Shown here: positions 31,701-33,297 of the stretch, one piece after another | How positions within the stretch are numbered: position 1 is the stretch's first letter | How the letters are laid out: each line of letters begins with the position of its first letter | Origin: CAYVKM01 sp964452045 | Lineage (GTDB): Bacteria > Calditrichota > Calditrichia > RBG-13-44-9 | Assembly: GCA_964452045.1 (NCBI GenBank) | Contig: CAYVKM010000037.1 | Location: forward strand, 1-33,297 | Length of the DNA: 33,297 nt | Reading direction: 5' to 3' | Made by a program: the position numbers and the translations under genes | The notes under the pieces: model-generated | Told to the model about the DNA's origin: nothing | Database searches by the model: none | The model's input: the letters and a program-made list of their open reading frames with translations, nothing else

Positions 31701-33015
31701 GTTCACCAACAATCTCTTCTAGGACTTCAAAAATCACCGCATCCCGCTTATCCACAACGCGCTTGGCACTCTTCACCGTCTTGACAATCTTTCGTTCCTG
31801 CAGCTTTTTAATGATAAAAGGTTTAAACAATTCCACTGCCATTTCTTTGGGCAAGCCACACTCATAAAGTCTTAGTTTCGGACCGACCACAATCACCGAA
31901 CGTCCCGAATAATCCACCCGCTTACCGAGCAGATTTAACCGGAAACGGCCTTGCTTACCTCGAAGCATATCCGAGAGAGACTTTAGGGGTCGGTTGCCAT
32001 CACTTCTCACTGCAGTGGTTCTTTTAGTATTGTCGAATAAAGCATCGACAGATTCCTGAAGCATTCTTTTTTCATTTCTCAAGATGACTTCAGGTGCTTT
32101 AATATCGATTAATTTTTTCAATCGGTTATTCCGGATAATTACCCGGCGATAGAGATCGTTCAAATCACTGGTAGCAAAACGCCCACCTTCCAGAGGTACC
32201 AGAGGTCGCAGTTCGGGGGGTATTACCGGAATGACATCCATGACCATCCATTCCGGACGGTTTTTCAGTTCGCCATTTTCTCTGGTTCGGAAAGCTTCAA
32301 TTACCTTGAGACGTTTTAATGCTTCCTGCTTTTTTTGCTTCGATTTTTCTGTTTTTAAGACATTCCGGAGTTCTTCCGAAAGATCATCAACTTCCAGATT
32401 CCGAAGCATCTCACGAATGGCTTCTCCACCCATACCGGCAATAAATTTATCCGGGTTATCATCCGGCAAATTCCGTTCTTCCGGAGAAAGCCCTTCCATG
32501 ATATTCATATATTCTTCTTCGGTTAGAATATCACCCTTTTCAAAACTCGTTTTACCCTGCTGAATAACCACATAGGCTTCATAGTAGATAATCTTCTCCA
32601 GATATTTCGGAGAAATATTCAACAGATACCCGATCTTTGTAGGAGTAGATCTGAAGTACCAGATATGAACAATTGGGACGGCAAGGCTGATATGGCCCAT
32701 TCGTTCCCGTCTCACTGCCTTTGTGGTGACTTCCACACCACAACGGTCGCAGATGATTCCCTTGTACCGGATACGTTTGTATTTACCGCAGTGACACTCC
32801 CAATCCTTCACCGGACCGAAAATCTTTTCGCAGAATAATCCATCCCGTTCCGGTTTAAATGAGCGGTAATTTATCGTCTCAGGCTTGGTTACTTCACCGT
32901 AGCTTTTTTCCAGAATGGAATTGGGTGAAGCCAGACCAATAGAAATCTTAGAGATTTGCCCTCTTTTAGAAGAAGTATCGACACCTAATCGATCTTTCAC
33001 ATCTAATCTATTCAT
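28741..33015 (-). CDS. rpoC: DNA-directed RNA polymerase subunit beta'
   Basis: Beta' carries the polymerase active site and clamp. The 1424-residue protein has the N-terminal zinc site C74, C76, C89 and C92 (WECHCGKYK and ICDRCGV). The catalytic NADFDGDQMAVH begins at residue 478, with Mg-binding Asp480, Asp482 and Asp484. The second zinc site lies in CEAERGVCSLCYG, and the trigger-loop region in GIMAAQSIGEPGTQLTLRTF. The clamp-helix region before NRAPTLHRLGIQAFQPVL is intact. It ends in an acidic tail (EAGEEEEISETVPAE). Length is close to E. coli (1407) and typical for FCB bacteria. It is 51 bases after rpoB. Confidence 0.99.
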   Translation of the reverse strand: MNRLDVKDRLGVDTSSKRGQISKISIGLASPNSILEKSYGEVTKPETINYRSFKPERDGLFCEKIFGPVKDWECHCGKYKRIRYKGIICDRCGVEVTTKAVRRERMGHISLAVPIVHIWYFRSTPTKIGYLLNISPKYLEKIIYYEAYVVIQQGKTSFEKGDILTEEEYMNIMEGLSPEERNLPDDNPDKFIAGMGGEAIREMLRNLEVDDLSEELRNVLKTEKSKQKKQEALKRLKVIEAFRTRENGELKNRPEWMVMDVIPVIPPELRPLVPLEGGRFATSDLNDLYRRVIIRNNRLKKLIDIKAPEVILRNEKRMLQESVDALFDNTKRTTAVRSDGNRPLKSLSDMLRGKQGRFRLNLLGKRVDYSGRSVIVVGPKLRLYECGLPKEMAVELFKPFIIKKLQERKIVKTVKSAKRVVDKRDAVIFEVLEEIVGEHPVLLNRAPTLHRLGIQAFQPVLIEGKAIEIHPLVCAAFNADFDGDQMAVHIPLSYEAQMEARLLMLSSHNILSPANGRPLTIPSQDMVLGCYYITKDKSNALGEGKIFGSNQEVVIAYNDKKVDLHAKIKVRIDGEILDTTIGRVLFNVIVPREMGFINQTMTKKTLEILISSVMKKVGNVGAVRFLDNLKEIGFRYSTLAGSSIGLDDVIIPENKEGVVQRAYDEVRQLENQYQMGIITDGERYNKVIDIWTRVTEQVSADLFRLLKDHKEGFNSLYMMSDSGARGSKEQIRQLAGMRGLMAKPQKTLTGQTGEIIENPITANFFEGLTVQEYFISTHGARKGLADTALKTADAGYLTRRLVDVAQDVMITEYDCGTILGIETYPIKEGERVIESLADRVLGRVSVDDVYDPLTGELVVQAGELIDEEKASIVDESAIESVKIRSVLTCEAERGVCSLCYGRNLATGRLVDIGEAVGIMAAQSIGEPGTQLTLRTFHIGGIAGRIAAQSQVLARFEGKIKYENLRLLDAEEEDEDGNITKKKISIGQHGTIHIVDDQGRSLVKYTVQAGATVLVDDGKTVKKGELLFQWDPYSTVILAETAGVIKFSDIVENVTAREELDEQTLQKQRVIIESRNKNLSPHIKVLDKEGNELATHILPVKAQIRVQDGQKIKAGTIIARIPREIGKTRDITGGLPRVAELFEARKPKEQAEVSEIDGVVRFGTIKRGVREIIVEGTLEKKKYSVPYSKHVLVHNGDYVKAGEMLTEGSIAPQDILQILGPNKVQEYLVNEIQEVYRLQGVGIDDKHIEVIARQMMQRVRVIDPGDTRFLEGDTINKFIFKEENEKIRNKVVITEPADSRFRKRQLVDRMKFEYTNRQLQKSEKNEAEARSAEPATSEPILLGITQAALTTDSFISAASFQETTRVLTEAAVAGKVDSLFGLKENVIVGNLIPVGTGMKKFEQLNVEMHTEAGEEEEISETVPAE

Positions 33016-33066
33016 GAATGATTGTCCCTTTTTTTAAGAATAAAAAGCGTCCCATTCCGGGAATTT

Positions 33067-33297
33067 TTATTCAACTTTTATGTCTAATCCAAGACCTTGT
33101 AATTCTTTTACCAGAACATTAAATGATTCCGGCCGGCCAGGTTCCGACAGATTATCACCTTTCACGATGGCCTCATATACTTTTGTTCGGCCCTGAACAT
33201 CATCACTTTTATAAGTGAGCACTTCCTGAAGCGTGTGTGCAGCGCCATAAGCTTCCAACGCCCACACTTCCATCTCACCAAAACGCTGTCCACCAAA
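33067..33297 (-). CDS. rpoB: DNA-directed RNA polymerase subunit beta, C-terminal end only
   Basis: The last 76 codons of rpoB run off the window edge. They read FGGQRFGEMEVWALEAYGAA, HTLQEVLTYKSDDVQGRTKV, YEAIVKGDNLSEPGRPESFN and VLVKELQGLGLDIKVE, the conserved C-terminal clamp-interacting module that meets beta'. Nothing of the rifampicin-binding region is visible. It is immediately upstream of rpoC, so the two share a transcript. Confidence 0.98.
   Translation of the reverse strand, partial: FGGQRFGEMEVWALEAYGAAHTLQEVLTYKSDDVQGRTKVYEAIVKGDNLSEPGRPESFNVLVKELQGLGLDIKVE

Noticed and set aside
33016..33066. Possible attenuator hairpin in the rpoB-rpoC gap
   Set aside because: Only short, competing stems (4-5 bp) are visible and the T-run is broken, so nothing firm can be claimed.

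Overview
The window is a bacterial scaffold segment dominated by one very long ribosomal-protein/RNA-polymerase cluster on the minus strand (33297 down to 10850). To its left lies a mixed accessory region (1-10800). Three things suggest the FCB group in the broad sense (Bacteroidota/Ignavibacteriota/Calditrichota/Marinimicrobia-like). First, the str and S10 clusters are joined without tuf, and secY is followed by map-infA-rpmJ without adk. Second, two secreted proteins end in the 'NYPNPFN' C-terminal sorting-type domain. Third, L2 carries DHPMGGGEGK and L17 has a long Lys/Glu/Ala tail. I cannot place it more precisely from the sequence. Hand-counted 60-base samples give roughly 45-50% GC in the housekeeping genes and 27-38% in an AT-rich stretch from about 5.8 to 8.75 kb.

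Layout. 3-2068 (+): the 3' part of a cis-prenyltransferase gene (uppS) followed by a creD-like membrane protein gene. 5710-2122 (-): a three-gene directon of a secreted GHL10-type glycosidase-like protein, urocanate hydratase (hutU) and an FkbM-type methyltransferase. 5711-6509: a gene-poor AT-rich stretch holding short dyads that look like a dispersed repeat. 6510-7099 (+): a secreted propeller-like protein with a C-terminal sorting domain, interrupted by a 100-N scaffold gap. 7293-10724 (+): a 1143-residue secreted subtilisin-like (S8) protease with the same type of tail. 10736-10831: two back-to-back terminator hairpins that insulate the protease from the converging ribosomal cluster.

Minus-strand cluster in transcription order: rpoB (3' end), rpoC, rpsL, rpsG, fusA, rpsJ, rplC, rplD, rplW, rplB, rpsS, rplV, rpsC, rplP, rpmC, rpsQ, rplN, rplX, rplE, rpsN, rpsH, rplF, rplR, rpsE, rpmD, rplO, secY, map, infA, rpmJ, rpsM, rpsK, rpsD, rpoA, rplQ. 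From rpsL to rplQ, intergenic gaps are at most about 60 bases, and several genes touch or overlap (rplD/rplW, rplO/secY, secY/map/infA). It therefore probably behaves as one superoperon supplying ribosome, translation factor, translocon and RNA polymerase alpha.

I saw no CRISPR array, tRNA, rRNA, insertion sequence or defence system, and no convincing new multi-gene system. The observations most worth a second look are these: the composition break that falls exactly at the domain boundary of the protease; secY-map-infA sharing one reading frame split only by two TAA codons; the unusual number of TTG/GTG starts in ribosomal genes; the L17 tail; and the odd GHL10-hutU-FkbM grouping.
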